This document shows positions 1-7,766 of a stretch of DNA of 50,163 nt, in pieces (positions within the stretch are counted from its first letter, which is position 1; the number at the start of each line of letters is the position of its first letter). Source of the DNA: an uncultured Collinsella sp. (lineage in GTDB: Bacteria > Actinomycetota > Coriobacteriia > Coriobacteriales > Coriobacteriaceae); assembly GCA_958350755.1 (NCBI GenBank), contig CATWID010000011.1, positions 1 through 50,163 on the forward strand. The letters are read 5' to 3'. The position numbers and the translations under genes are program-made. The notes under the pieces were generated by a model. The model was not told the origin of the DNA. It was given only the letters and a program-made list of their open reading frames with translations, and made no database searches.

Positions 1-93
1 CCGTACATGTACGGATGAATGTGGGAGGTGTTCGGATAAAGTCGATAATCAAGGTCAAAATATCCCCGTCCCAAAAAGACTGGGTATTGGGCG

Positions 94-121
94 TTGACAG
101 TTGGCGAGCCGCAGGTAAAAT
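94..121 (+). promoter_or_regulatory. Promoter of the tRNA-Ala gene
   Basis: A perfect -35 hexamer TTGACA (94-99) is followed after 16 bases by TAAAAT (116-121), a good -10. Transcription would start near 128, a few bases before the tRNA. The strength of the match and the position make this a confident sigma70-type call. No operator-like repeat is seen here. Confidence 0.7.
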
Positions 122-134
122 AACAACTTGTCCT

Positions 135-210
135 GGGGACGTAGCTCAGTTGGGAGAGCGCTGCCGTCGCATGGCAGAGGCCGAGGGTTCGACTCCCTTC
201 GTCTCCACCA
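135..210 (+). tRNA. tRNA-Ala (anticodon CGC)
   Basis: The 76-base sequence folds as a standard cloverleaf. The acceptor stem GGGGACG pairs with CGTCTCC (one G-T pair), the D arm carries AGCTCAGTTGGGAGAGC, and the anticodon stem CTGCC/GGCAG encloses the loop GTCGCAT. Positions 34-36 are CGC, reading the alanine codon GCG. The T arm is GAGGGTTCGACTCCCTTC and the 3' CCA is encoded. A promoter lies just upstream and a terminator just downstream, so this is a single-gene unit. Confidence 0.95.
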
Positions 211-222
211 TTGGATTTGATA

Positions 223-253
223 AGCCGTCGACATTGTGTCGGCGGCTTTTTTT
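223..253 (+). terminator. Rho-independent terminator of tRNA-Ala
   Basis: The arms GCCGTCGACA and TGTCGGCGGC pair around a short loop with one imperfect pair, followed by a run of seven T. It ends just before the ribosome binding site of the next gene. Confidence 0.8.
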
Positions 254-271
254 GAAAGAAAGGGCTGTACC

Positions 272-724
272 ATGGCCGAGCTTGAGTCCCAACCATTGTC
301 CGACGAGGAGCGCGCCGAGTTGGAAGAGCTCCGCGCCGAGAAGGCTCGTCGCGAGGCCCAGGAAGAGGCACGCCGCGAGCGTGAGGAGCTGGCCGCCCTG
401 CGTGCCGAGCGTGAGAAGGCCGAGGAGGCCGCTGCGAAGGTTGCGCCCAAGTCCGCGCCTGCGTCCAAACCCGCTGCTGTGAAGCCCGAGCCCACCGCAC
501 CCAAGCCTCAGCCCAAAAAAGCCGTTCACCCCAAGCCCGTCGAGCCCAAACCAAGCCGTGACGAGATGACCTTTGCCCAGCGCATGGTCACCTCCAAGGA
601 GCCTACGGGCGAGAATGAGATCCCCGGCATGGCTCCGGCTCAAAAAATCATCATCGTGCTCGCCCTCATCGCGTTTATCGTCTTTATGGTCTACACGATC
701 ACGGGCAGCATGGGCCTGCACTAA
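272..724 (+). CDS. Small tail-anchored coiled-coil protein, function unknown
   Basis: A protein of 150 residues starting at an ATG preceded by GAAAGAAAGGG; a GTG at 236 lies inside the upstream terminator and is unlikely. Residues 1-55 are almost all Glu, Arg, Ala and Lys in heptad-like order, predicting a charged coiled coil. Residues 56-95 are a Pro/Ala/Lys-rich linker. Near residue 125 a single hydrophobic stretch (IIIVLALIAFIVFMVYTI) ends six residues from the C terminus. This order suggests a tail-anchored membrane protein with a cytoplasmic coiled coil. No enzymatic motif is visible and no family is recognised. It lies 82 bases upstream of pncB on the same strand and may share its transcript. 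Confidence 0.7.
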   Translation: MAELESQPLSDEERAELEELRAEKARREAQEEARREREELAALRAEREKAEEAAAKVAPKSAPASKPAAVKPEPTAPKPQPKKAVHPKPVEPKPSRDEMTFAQRMVTSKEPTGENEIPGMAPAQKIIIVLALIAFIVFMVYTITGSMGLH

Positions 725-806
725 CCTGTTCGCGCCGGGCTCCATGCCCGCACGTTCGCCTCGTCCAACCCTCGACTTCTGCACAACGCATCCGAAAGGT
801 CGCCCC

Positions 807-2312
807 ATGGCTTTGACCGACATTTCGCATCCCACCGACATTGCAATGCTCACCGATCTGTACGAGCTCACTATGGCCCAGGGCCTGTGGGAGAGCGGCA
901 AGGCCAATGAGCAGGGTTGTTTTACCGCGTTTTACCGCGACCATCCCTTCGGCAGCGCGTATGCCGTCATGTGCGGCACCGCCGAGCTGCCCGAGCTTGT
1001 CGAGAACCTGCGCTTTACGCCCGAGGACATCGACTATCTAGCTTCGCTCCAGGCTCCGGCCGGCGGCGCGATGTTTAAGCCTGCATTCCTCGATTACCTG
1101 CGCAACTTCCGTGCGCACGTGAACATTGACGCCGTGCCCGAGGGCGAGCTCGTGTTCCCGCGCGAGCCCATGGTGCGCGTCACCGGTCCGTCGTTGGAGT
1201 GTCAGCTGCTCGAGACCGCGCTGCTCAACATCGTCGGCTTCCAGACGCTCGTTGCCACCAAGACGGCGCGCGTGGTACTGGCCGCCGATGGTCGCCCCGT
1301 CGCCGAGTTCGGCTTGCGTCGCGCCCAGGGTCCCGATGGCGGCCTGGCTGTTGCGCGCGCGAGCTACGTGGCGGGCTGCTCGTCTACGTCCAACGTGCTT
1401 GCCGGACGCCGCTACGGTATTCCCGTCTTTGGCACGCATGCGCACAGCTGGGTGATGAGCTTCGATTCCGAGCTCGAGGCCTTCCGTGCGTTTGCCAAGT
1501 CAAGCCCCAAGAACTGCACGCTGCTTATCGACACGTACGACGTGCGCGAGGGCTGCGAACATGCCATTACGGTTGCCAAGGAGATGGAGGCGGCGGGCGA
1601 GCACCTGTCGGCCATTCGCATCGACTCGGGCGACCTGGCTAAGTTGTCCAAGTATGTTCGCGGCCGTTTTGACGCCGAGGGCCTGCCCTATGTGGGGATT
1701 TCGGTCTCCAACGATCTGGACGAGTACACGATTCAGTCGCTGCTCGACCAGGGCGCGCCCATCGATAGCTTTGGCGTGGGCACCAAGCTCGCGACCTGCT
1801 ACGATCAGCCGGCGCTGGGTGGCGTGTACAAGCTTTCGGCCCGTCGGGCGAGCGACGGGGAGCCGTGGACGCCGGTGGTGAAGCTTTCCGAGCAGCCCTA
1901 CAAGCGCACGATCCCCGGCGTGCAGCGCGTGCGACGCTATTACGATGGCTTTGGCGGCCCGGTCTGCGACATGATCTATGACGAGGACCATCTGGCAGGA
2001 GAGGGCGCCGCTCGCGGCAATACCCTTGTGGCTGTGAACGATGCCGCCTTGGTGACCGATGTGTCCGAGCTCGAGTATCGTGAGCTGCTGGTGCCGATCG
2101 TCCGCGACGGCAGGGCGGTGGCTCCTCGCGAGAGCATCGAGGACGCGCGCGAGCGTTGTGCCTGGGCAATCGATCATCTGGACGCGGCTTTCAAGCGCTT
2201 CCTGTACCCGCAGACCTACGTGGTGGGCATGGAGCAGGGCCTGGCCCAGGTGCGCGACGAGCTCGTGCGCAAGAACATGGCCGCGGCTTCGGCCTTCCCC
2301 TGGGCAAAATGA
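807..2312 (+). CDS. pncB: Nicotinate phosphoribosyltransferase
   Basis: Converts nicotinate, PRPP and ATP to nicotinate mononucleotide, the first step of the Preiss-Handler NAD salvage pathway, in the cytoplasm. The 501-residue protein has the family start DIAMLTDLYELTMAQG, the substrate-binding EFGLRRAQGPDGG segment, the GTHAHSWV histidine motif, and the phosphate-binding FGVGTKLATCYD region. Length is normal. The ATG at 807 is chosen because it begins the conserved N-terminal region; longer in-frame extensions run back into the preceding gene. The stop codon lies in the first arm of an intergenic repeat. The gene stands between a small membrane protein and proB with no obvious pathway link to either. 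Confidence 0.93.
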   Translation: MALTDISHPTDIAMLTDLYELTMAQGLWESGKANEQGCFTAFYRDHPFGSAYAVMCGTAELPELVENLRFTPEDIDYLASLQAPAGGAMFKPAFLDYLRNFRAHVNIDAVPEGELVFPREPMVRVTGPSLECQLLETALLNIVGFQTLVATKTARVVLAADGRPVAEFGLRRAQGPDGGLAVARASYVAGCSSTSNVLAGRRYGIPVFGTHAHSWVMSFDSELEAFRAFAKSSPKNCTLLIDTYDVREGCEHAITVAKEMEAAGEHLSAIRIDSGDLAKLSKYVRGRFDAEGLPYVGISVSNDLDEYTIQSLLDQGAPIDSFGVGTKLATCYDQPALGGVYKLSARRASDGEPWTPVVKLSEQPYKRTIPGVQRVRRYYDGFGGPVCDMIYDEDHLAGEGAARGNTLVAVNDAALVTDVSELEYRELLVPIVRDGRAVAPRESIEDARERCAWAIDHLDAAFKRFLYPQTYVVGMEQGLAQVRDELVRKNMAAASAFPWAK

Positions 2313-2354
2313 TCAGAAGGGGACGGAGGAAAACGGATCATTTTCGTCCGTCCC
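2306..2354. repeat. Interlocked inverted repeats after pncB (GTCCC-type element)
   Basis: Two pairs of complementary arms alternate: AAAATGATC (2306-2314) with GATCATTTT (2336-2344), and GGACGGA (2321-2327) with TCCGTCC (2347-2353). Because the order is a-b-a'-b', the two stems exclude one another or form a pseudoknot. The first arm contains the pncB stop codon. The GGGGAC/GTCCC core links it loosely to the other intergenic palindromes in this window. Confidence 0.55.
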
Positions 2355-2415
2355 GCACCAGGTGCCCCGGCCGCTCCAGCTCGCCCGCTCGCTCAGCATT
2401 CGATTGGTTTGACGT

Positions 2416-3543
2416 ATGACGATTTCTTATAAAACGATGGTGGTAAAGATCGGCTCGTCCACGGTGGTGGGCGCCGACGGCAAGGTCAACCGCGCGTTTA
2501 TCGGTGGCCTGGCCGATCAGGCTGCGGCCCTGCGCAAGCTCGGCTGGCGCTTGGTCGTGGTGAGCTCGGGTGCCATCGCGTGCGGTTATCCCGTGCTGGG
2601 CTTCGACCGCAAGCCGGTCGGTGACCTGCCGAGCCTGCAGGCATGCGCTTCGGCCGGCCAGTGCATCATCTCGTCGGCCTACGACGAGGAGTTCCATGCG
2701 CGTGACCTACTCACCTCGCTCGTGCTGCTCACGCGCCACGACACGGCGCGCCGTACGTCCTACCTGCACGCGCGCGACGCCCTGCTGCGCCTGGTGGAGC
2801 TGGGCGTGGTGCCGGTCGTCAACGAGAACGATACCGTTACCGTCGATGAGATCAAGTTTGGCGACAACGACACACTGGCGGCGCTCGTAAGCTGCCTGGT
2901 TTCCGCCGACCTGTGCGTGACGCTGTCCGACATCGATGGCCTCTACACCGCCAATCCACACGAGGACCCGACGGCCGAGTTTATCCCGGTCGTGCGCAAA
3001 ATCGATGCCAAGATCATTGCCTCGGCGGGCGATTCTTCGACGTCGGTAGGCACCGGCGGCATGATCACCAAGATCCGCGCGAGCCGCATTTTGATGACGG
3101 CTGGCATTCAGAGCGTTATCTGCTCGGGCGAGGAGCCCGATGCGCTCGTGCGTCTGGCCCGTGGCGAGAGCGTGGGTACGCTGTTCGATCCGCCGGCGGA
3201 GCGCCTGGACATCGCGCCCCGCAAGCTGTGGATCGCGCTGGGTGACAAGGCGCACGGCTCGGTGACGGTTGATGACGGTGCCGCAAAGGCGTTGGTCAGC
3301 CGCGGCTCATCGCTGCTCGCGGTGGGTATTCGCCAGGTCGATGGAGATTTTGCCGAGGGCGATGTGCTCGACGTGTGCGACCCGAGCGGCATGGTTGTCG
3401 CGCGCGGTATCGCTGAGGCCGATTCGGACGTGCTGGAACTTGCAGCCGGACGCCGCCAAGACCAGATCGTCAGCAACCGCCTGCTCGCAGACCTGGCCGA
3501 GAAGCCCGCGATCCATAGGGACAACTTGATAGTGTTTGCATAA
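2416..3543 (+). CDS. proB: Glutamate 5-kinase
   Basis: Phosphorylates L-glutamate to gamma-glutamyl phosphate with ATP, the first and normally proline-inhibited step of proline synthesis. The 375-residue protein has an amino-acid-kinase domain (about residues 1-255) opening with MVVKIGSSTVVG, then VVSSGAIACGYPVLG, the substrate motif NENDTVTVDEIKFGDND, and the GTGGMITKIRAS nucleotide-site segment. A C-terminal PUA domain spans about 275-360. The length fits the two-domain family. proA follows 1.6 kb downstream on the same strand, but an antisense peptidase gene lies between them and proB has its own terminator, so they are not a simple operon. Confidence 0.95.
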   Translation: MTISYKTMVVKIGSSTVVGADGKVNRAFIGGLADQAAALRKLGWRLVVVSSGAIACGYPVLGFDRKPVGDLPSLQACASAGQCIISSAYDEEFHARDLLTSLVLLTRHDTARRTSYLHARDALLRLVELGVVPVVNENDTVTVDEIKFGDNDTLAALVSCLVSADLCVTLSDIDGLYTANPHEDPTAEFIPVVRKIDAKIIASAGDSSTSVGTGGMITKIRASRILMTAGIQSVICSGEEPDALVRLARGESVGTLFDPPAERLDIAPRKLWIALGDKAHGSVTVDDGAAKALVSRGSSLLAVGIRQVDGDFAEGDVLDVCDPSGMVVARGIAEADSDVLELAAGRRQDQIVSNRLLADLAEKPAIHRDNLIVFA

Positions 3544-3544
3544 A

Positions 3545-3594
3545 GAGAGGCAGCGCTGCGGCTCGTTTTGCCAGCAGTGCTGCCTCTCCTTTTC
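3545..3594 (+). terminator. Terminator of proB
   Basis: AGAGGCAGCGCTGC pairs with GCAGTGCTGCCTCT across a 16-base loop, followed by CCTTTTCC. It begins two bases after the proB stop. Confidence 0.75.
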
Positions 3595-3595
3595 C

Positions 3596-3642
3596 GGCAC
3601 TTGGGGACGTTCCTTATGTGCCGGCACTTTGGGACACTCCTT
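3596..3642. repeat. Tandem GGCACTTNGGGAC repeat units
   Basis: Two near-identical units, GGCACTTGGGGACGTTCCTT and GGCACTTTGGGACACTCCTT, start 27 bases apart. The outer GGCAC/GTGCC segments of the first unit are complementary. The element sits between the convergent ends of proB and the peptidase gene. It shares the AACGTCCCCAA core (reverse strand) with a sequence near 10271. Confidence 0.6.
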
Positions 3643-3644
3643 TG

Positions 3645-5063
3645 CTAGAAGATCTGGCGCAGGTCTCCGCGGTTGAGGGCTTCGTCGAGGAGGTGCTTGA
3701 ACACCACGCTGCCGTGCAGGCCGTCGTGCTCGAACTCGTTGGTCACCCAGGCGTGCGAGTTGTCCACGTGGCTGAGCGTGTCGAGCTGCATGCCCGAGTC
3801 CACGTACATGTCGTCGAAATACACGGCGGCCTGGAGTGGCACTTCGTTGCAGGCCAGGCGCTGCGGGTCGTAGATCTTGTCCCAGCTCGTGTCTTCCATC
3901 AGCAGGTCCATCGCCGGCTTGAAGGGCTTAAGTTCGGGCATCTGCTCAAACATCCACGGGAACATGGCCTCGCCGGTAAACATGAGCGGGCGCGCGAGGG
4001 TGTCGAACTCGGCACGATGGGCTTTCTCTTCTGCCGCGGCCCAGTGAATGGGCATGGTGTCGCCGTCGGCGTAAATGAACTCCTGAAGCGTCCAGTACAG
4101 CGGATTCGTGCGCGTGTTGGTGCGCTCGAAGGCGCGCATCAAAAAGCTATCGGATACTGAGGCACCGCAGCTCAGCGTGCCGTCGCCGTCAACAAAAGCG
4201 TGATCAATAATCCAATGCATGCGCTCAAAGCTCGGCTTCATGCCAAAGTCGCTGCCCATAAGCTGCAGGCGCTCCACCGTCATCGGCGAGCCGTCGGGTA
4301 GCGCGGGCTTCTGCTCCTCAAGCGCATCGGCAAGAGTCGCCACGCGCTCGACGTCGGCGGGGTAGCGGTCGTAATACTGCTGCGTCTTGGCGGTCATGCG
4401 CGGGAAGGTGTGTGCGTAGACCTCGCTGGCGCTTGCCGGGACGTGGGGAATGCCACCGCAGGTAAAGCTCGCCGCCACGCCCTCGGGGAAGAGCGACAGG
4501 TAGCTCAGCGTCAAAAAGCCGCCGTAGCTTTGGCCGAGCGTGACCCACGGCTTGCCGCCAAAGCCCACCAGACGCAGGTACTCAAAATCGCGCACGATGG
4601 AGCTGGCGAGGTGACGCTTGAGGAAGTCCGCCTGCGAGCGGGCCGCATTGGCGCCTGCTGCCTCGGCGCGCTCGCCCAAGGCAGCGATTGTATGCCCGTC
4701 TACACAGCTGCTGCGTCCCGTGCCGCGCTGGTCGGGAAGGACCACGCGGAAGTGCTTGACGGCCTCCTCGATCCAACCGTCGCTCGTGGGTGACAGCGGA
4801 CGCGGGCTCTCGCCACCGGGGCCGCCCTGCAAAAAGAGGAGCAGCGGCAGATCGTCGTTGATACGGTCGGGTGCGCAAACCACGCGGTAGAAAAGCTTGA
4901 TGCTCTCGGGCGCGCCGGCGATGGGCGCCGGCATGGCGCCGCGGCGCATGGTGCTGCCGACGGCCAAAAGCATGGGCTCCAGGCCGCGCCAGTCGAGGGG
5001 GACATCGATGCTGTGGTCCTCGACATACAGGCCGGGGACATGGTACGAAGTGATGAGGGCCAT
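3645..5063 (-). CDS. pip: Proline iminopeptidase (alpha/beta hydrolase, S33 family)
   Basis: Removes N-terminal proline from short peptides, releasing free proline; a cytoplasmic serine peptidase. The 472-residue protein shows the oxyanion motif QGGPGG (about 79-84), DQRGTGRSS (about 111-119) and the nucleophile elbow GQSYGG (Ser179), with a likely catalytic His in the C-terminal HVDNSHAWV region. The length fits the long actinobacterial and firmicute type. The start at 5063 is where the recognisable protein begins; the frame stays open further upstream but that part looks like an antisense shadow of proA. It lies antisense between proB and proA, so recovery of proline from peptides sits among the genes for making it. 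Confidence 0.87.
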   Translation of the reverse strand: MALITSYHVPGLYVEDHSIDVPLDWRGLEPMLLAVGSTMRRGAMPAPIAGAPESIKLFYRVVCAPDRINDDLPLLLFLQGGPGGESPRPLSPTSDGWIEEAVKHFRVVLPDQRGTGRSSCVDGHTIAALGERAEAAGANAARSQADFLKRHLASSIVRDFEYLRLVGFGGKPWVTLGQSYGGFLTLSYLSLFPEGVAASFTCGGIPHVPASASEVYAHTFPRMTAKTQQYYDRYPADVERVATLADALEEQKPALPDGSPMTVERLQLMGSDFGMKPSFERMHWIIDHAFVDGDGTLSCGASVSDSFLMRAFERTNTRTNPLYWTLQEFIYADGDTMPIHWAAAEEKAHRAEFDTLARPLMFTGEAMFPWMFEQMPELKPFKPAMDLLMEDTSWDKIYDPQRLACNEVPLQAAVYFDDMYVDSGMQLDTLSHVDNSHAWVTNEFEHDGLHGSVVFKHLLDEALNRGDLRQIF

Positions 5064-5176
5064 GCGGTACTTCCGTTCGTTGCGGTGTTTCGGGCTGACC
5101 AATTCTACCGCCGCGCGCGAGGGCATGCACAAATCGGCTACCATGGTGGGCAAACTACTAAGAGAAAGGGCCGCCC

Positions 5177-6463
5177 ATGTCGGTCGATATAGCCACGTAT
5201 GTCCACGATCTTGCTGTTGCCGCCAAGGCAGCGTCGGCCTCGCTTGCCACGGCGAGCGACGAGCAGCGCCAGGAGGCCGTGCGCGCCATGGCCGCGGCGC
5301 TGCGCGATGGTGCCGACTCCATCGTCGCCGCCAACGAGCTCGATATGTCCGCCGCGCGCGATGCGGGGACCTCGGCGGGGCTCCTCGATCGCCTGTTGCT
5401 GACGCCCGAGCGCGTCGAGGGCATGGCCGCCGGCCTGGAGAAGCTTGCCGAGCTGCCCGATCCCGTCGGCCGCGTGCTCGACCATCGCGTGCTTGCAAGC
5501 GGCGTGGACCTCACCCGCGTGAGCGTGCCGCTGGGTCTGGTTGCCATGGTGTACGAGGCGCGCCCCAACGTGACGGCCGATGCCGCGGGCATCTGCATCC
5601 GCACCGGCAACGCCTGTATCCTGCGCGGCGGTTCGCTGGCCTATCACTCGTGCGCCATGATTGCCGAGCTGCTGGCCGATGCGCTTGAGGCCCAGGGTTT
5701 CCCGCGCGAAGCTATCTCGATGATCGAGTCCACCGACCGCGAGGCCACCGGCGAGCTCATGAAGCTCCGCGGCATCGTTGACGTGCTCATTCCGCGTGGC
5801 GGTGCGGGCCTGATCCAGCGCTGCGTGCGCGAGTCGCTTGTACCGGTGATCGAGACGGGCACGGGCAACTGCCATATCTACGTGCATGAATCCGCCAATT
5901 TTGACAAGGCACTCAACATTATCGTCAATGCCAAGACCCAGCGCGTGGGTGTGTGCAATGCTGCCGAGTCGCTGCTGGTCGACCGTGCCGTTGCAGATCG
6001 CTTCCTGCCCGCGGTCGTTGCCGTGCTGCACGACTACGGCGTGCTGATTCACGGCGACGATGCCACGTGCGCAGCATGCGCCGCCGCTGGGCTTGCCGAG
6101 GGCGACGACTATGTTGCCGCGACTGAGGAGGACTGGGGTCGCGAGTATCTGGCACTCGAGATGAGCGTGAAGGTCGTGGCGAACGAGGACGAGGCCATCG
6201 CGCACATCAACCGCTATGGCACCATGCATTCCGAGGCCATCGTTGCCGAGGACACGGATGCTTGCGAGCGCTTCCTGGACGCGGTCGATGCCTCGGCTGT
6301 GTATGCCAATGCCAGCACGCGCTTTACCGACGGCGGCGAGTTTGGCCTGGGCGCCGAGATCGGCATCTCGACCCAAAAGCTCCACGCCCGTGGCCCCTTT
6401 GCCGCCGAGGCCCTCACCACCTACAAATACAAGCTCCGCGGCACCGGCCAGGTTCGCCCCTAA
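5177..6463 (+). CDS. proA: Glutamate-5-semialdehyde dehydrogenase (gamma-glutamyl phosphate reductase)
   Basis: Reduces gamma-glutamyl phosphate to glutamate-5-semialdehyde with NADPH, the second step of proline synthesis. The 428-residue protein has normal family length. It shows the YEARPNVTADAAGICIRTGNA segment, the GSLAYHSC cofactor region, the IPRGG motif, and the catalytic cysteine in RVGVCNAAE (Cys260). The C terminus FTDGGEFGLGAEIGISTQ is diagnostic. The ATG follows AGAGAAAGGG. It is transcribed away from the peptidase gene across a 113-base divergent gap, so it has its own promoter. Confidence 0.95.
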   Translation: MSVDIATYVHDLAVAAKAASASLATASDEQRQEAVRAMAAALRDGADSIVAANELDMSAARDAGTSAGLLDRLLLTPERVEGMAAGLEKLAELPDPVGRVLDHRVLASGVDLTRVSVPLGLVAMVYEARPNVTADAAGICIRTGNACILRGGSLAYHSCAMIAELLADALEAQGFPREAISMIESTDREATGELMKLRGIVDVLIPRGGAGLIQRCVRESLVPVIETGTGNCHIYVHESANFDKALNIIVNAKTQRVGVCNAAESLLVDRAVADRFLPAVVAVLHDYGVLIHGDDATCAACAAAGLAEGDDYVAATEEDWGREYLALEMSVKVVANEDEAIAHINRYGTMHSEAIVAEDTDACERFLDAVDASAVYANASTRFTDGGEFGLGAEIGISTQKLHARGPFAAEALTTYKYKLRGTGQVRP

Positions 6464-6476
6464 CGCCCGCGCAAAC

Positions 6477-6518
6477 AAAAACCACCACAAAGGTGCCTGT
6501 CCCCTTTGTGGCGGTTTT
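6477..6518. terminator. Bidirectional terminator / GTCCC palindrome, copy 1
   Basis: AAAACCACCACAAAGG (6477-6492) pairs with CCTTTGTGGCGGTTTT (6503-6518) with one mismatch around a loop containing TGCCTGTCCC. The A and T runs on both sides make it a terminator in both directions, fitting the convergent ends of proA and the HD-domain gene. A near-identical copy lies at 7195-7238. Confidence 0.8.
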
Positions 6519-6533
6519 AGGTGGCGTGGGCGG

Positions 6534-7133
6534 TTAGGCCTGGAAGGTATCGCGGTCGGGGGCGAAGGACTGCATGGCCGCTATGGTGCGGTCAAAGAGC
6601 TCGGGGAGCTCCCAGCCCAACATCTCGGCGCCCTGCGAAATCACGTCGCGCGAGCAGCCGGCGGCAAAGCGCTTGTCCTTGAACTTCTTCTTGAGCGACT
6701 TGGTCGTAAAGTCCATAACGCTCTTGCTCGGGCGCATGATGACTGCAGCGCCGATCAGGCCGGTGAGCTCATCGCAGGCAAACAGGATCTTTTCCATCTG
6801 CAGCTCGGGTTTGGGCAGCGAGGTGTTGAAGTCCGACGTGTGCGTCTGGATGGCGCGAATGAGCTCGGGAGACGCACCTTCGCCCTCAAGAATCTCGGCA
6901 GCATAGATGGTGTGGTTCATGGGGTCGTCCTCATGCTCCTCCCAATCCAGGTCGTGCAGCAGACCGACGATGCCCCAAAACTCCTCGTTCTCGGGGTCGA
7001 ACTCGCGCGCAAAGTAGCGCATAGTGCCCTCGACCGTCTCGCCATGGGTGATGTGGAACGGGTCCTTGTTGTGTTCGTTGAGCAGTTCGAACGCGCGGTC
7101 GCGGGTGATTCCGGCGGTAAGCGGCTCTGCCAT
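6534..7133 (-). CDS. HD-domain protein, putative metal-dependent phosphohydrolase
   Basis: A 199-residue cytoplasmic protein with the HD signature: His30 (ITHGETVEGTMRY), His60-Asp61 (GLLHDLDWEEH) and a further histidine at His74 (MNHTIYAAE). A later Asp in the FACDELTGLIGA segment completes the usual metal ligand set. Proteins of this type hydrolyse phosphate esters of nucleotides or other small molecules, but the substrate cannot be read from the sequence. It is flanked on both sides by almost identical palindromic terminators and so appears to be a single-gene unit. Confidence 0.8.
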   Translation of the reverse strand: MAEPLTAGITRDRAFELLNEHNKDPFHITHGETVEGTMRYFAREFDPENEEFWGIVGLLHDLDWEEHEDDPMNHTIYAAEILEGEGASPELIRAIQTHTSDFNTSLPKPELQMEKILFACDELTGLIGAAVIMRPSKSVMDFTTKSLKKKFKDKRFAAGCSRDVISQGAEMLGWELPELFDRTIAAMQSFAPDRDTFQA

Positions 7134-7194
7134 AAGAGACTCCTTGTGCTCGTGGGTATCAATAAGAATGAATACTACTAGAACGACTAGAACG

Positions 7195-7238
7195 AAAAAA
7201 CCACCACAAAGGTGCCTGTCCCCTTTGTGGTGGTTTTT
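7195..7238. terminator. GTCCC palindromic terminator, copy 2
   Basis: AAAAACCACCACAAAGG (7196-7212) pairs perfectly over 17 bases with CCTTTGTGGTGGTTTTT (7222-7238); the loop is TGCCTGTCC. It lies 12 bases beyond the stop codon of the minus-strand CarD-like gene and serves as its terminator. The loop and most of the stem are identical to the element at 6477-6518. Confidence 0.85.
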
Positions 7239-7250
7239 GGCGCGGATGGG

Positions 7251-7736
7251 TTAGTTGAGGGCGGCTTGGGCTAGGCGGGCTTCGGCGGCCTCCTCGGTGA
7301 CGCCCAGGGCCACGGCGAACTCCTCGATGGAGCGGCGCTTGGCTTCCTTGAGTACACGCATATAGTAAGAGCTGGGCTTTTTATCGGCTTCCTCGGCCTG
7401 GCGAATGCGGTGCATCATGGTCTTTGCCACGCGGACCGTCTCGGGCGCGCCCAGCTTGAGCTGCTGCTTAAAGTGTGTCTCTTCAAGCGAGCTGTTGCGC
7501 TCGGTAAAGGTGTCGCACTCCAGCTCGTCATAGTGGCTCAGCAGGTGCTCGGCATCTTGCTGGGAGATGGCGGCATGCAAACGATCGGCCTGCGCCACGG
7601 GGTACATGAGGATCGTCTGCGCATGTCCCTGCTTGGTCTCGAGCAACAGCATGGGCTGCGGCGTGTCGTCCCTAAAACCGACGACGGTGCAGACTCCCTG
7701 ACCCGGATGAATGACGTGTTGACCGATTGAGAACAT
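7251..7736 (-). CDS. CarD-family transcriptional regulator
   Basis: A 161-residue protein with an N-terminal CarD/TRCF RNA-polymerase-interaction domain (MFSIGQHVIHPGQGVCTVVG, then MLLLETKQG and ILMYPV; about residues 1-60). A basic, helical C-terminal half follows, including MMHRIRQAEEADKKPSSYYM and KEAKRRSIEEFAVALG. Family members bind the RNA polymerase beta subunit and stabilise open promoter complexes. In actinobacteria CarD is often essential and acts on rRNA promoters. Whether this is the main CarD or a paralogue cannot be told. The start has a strong GGAGGT site. A 16-base near-palindrome lies 14 bases upstream. Confidence 0.85.
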   Translation of the reverse strand: MFSIGQHVIHPGQGVCTVVGFRDDTPQPMLLLETKQGHAQTILMYPVAQADRLHAAISQQDAEHLLSHYDELECDTFTERNSSLEETHFKQQLKLGAPETVRVAKTMMHRIRQAEEADKKPSSYYMRVLKEAKRRSIEEFAVALGVTEEAAEARLAQAALN

Positions 7737-7750
7737 GCTACCTCCAACTT

Positions 7751-7766
7751 ATACGAATTTACGTAT
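7751..7766. promoter_or_regulatory. Near-palindrome upstream of the CarD-like gene
   Basis: ATACGAATTTACGTAT differs from its own reverse complement at only four positions and lies just upstream of the ribosome binding site of the minus-strand CarD-like gene. It could be an operator, but the AT-rich setting makes chance plausible. Confidence 0.3.

Noticed and set aside
1..14. Perfect 14-base palindrome CCGTACATGTACGG at the window edge
   Set aside because: Its left context is cut off and it cannot be tied to a gene; it may be an operator or a terminator remnant, but evidence is lacking.
5138..6490. A 450-codon minus-strand open frame opposite proA
   Set aside because: Low-complexity, His/Ala/Gly-rich translation typical of antisense frames in GC-rich DNA; proA on the other strand is unambiguous.
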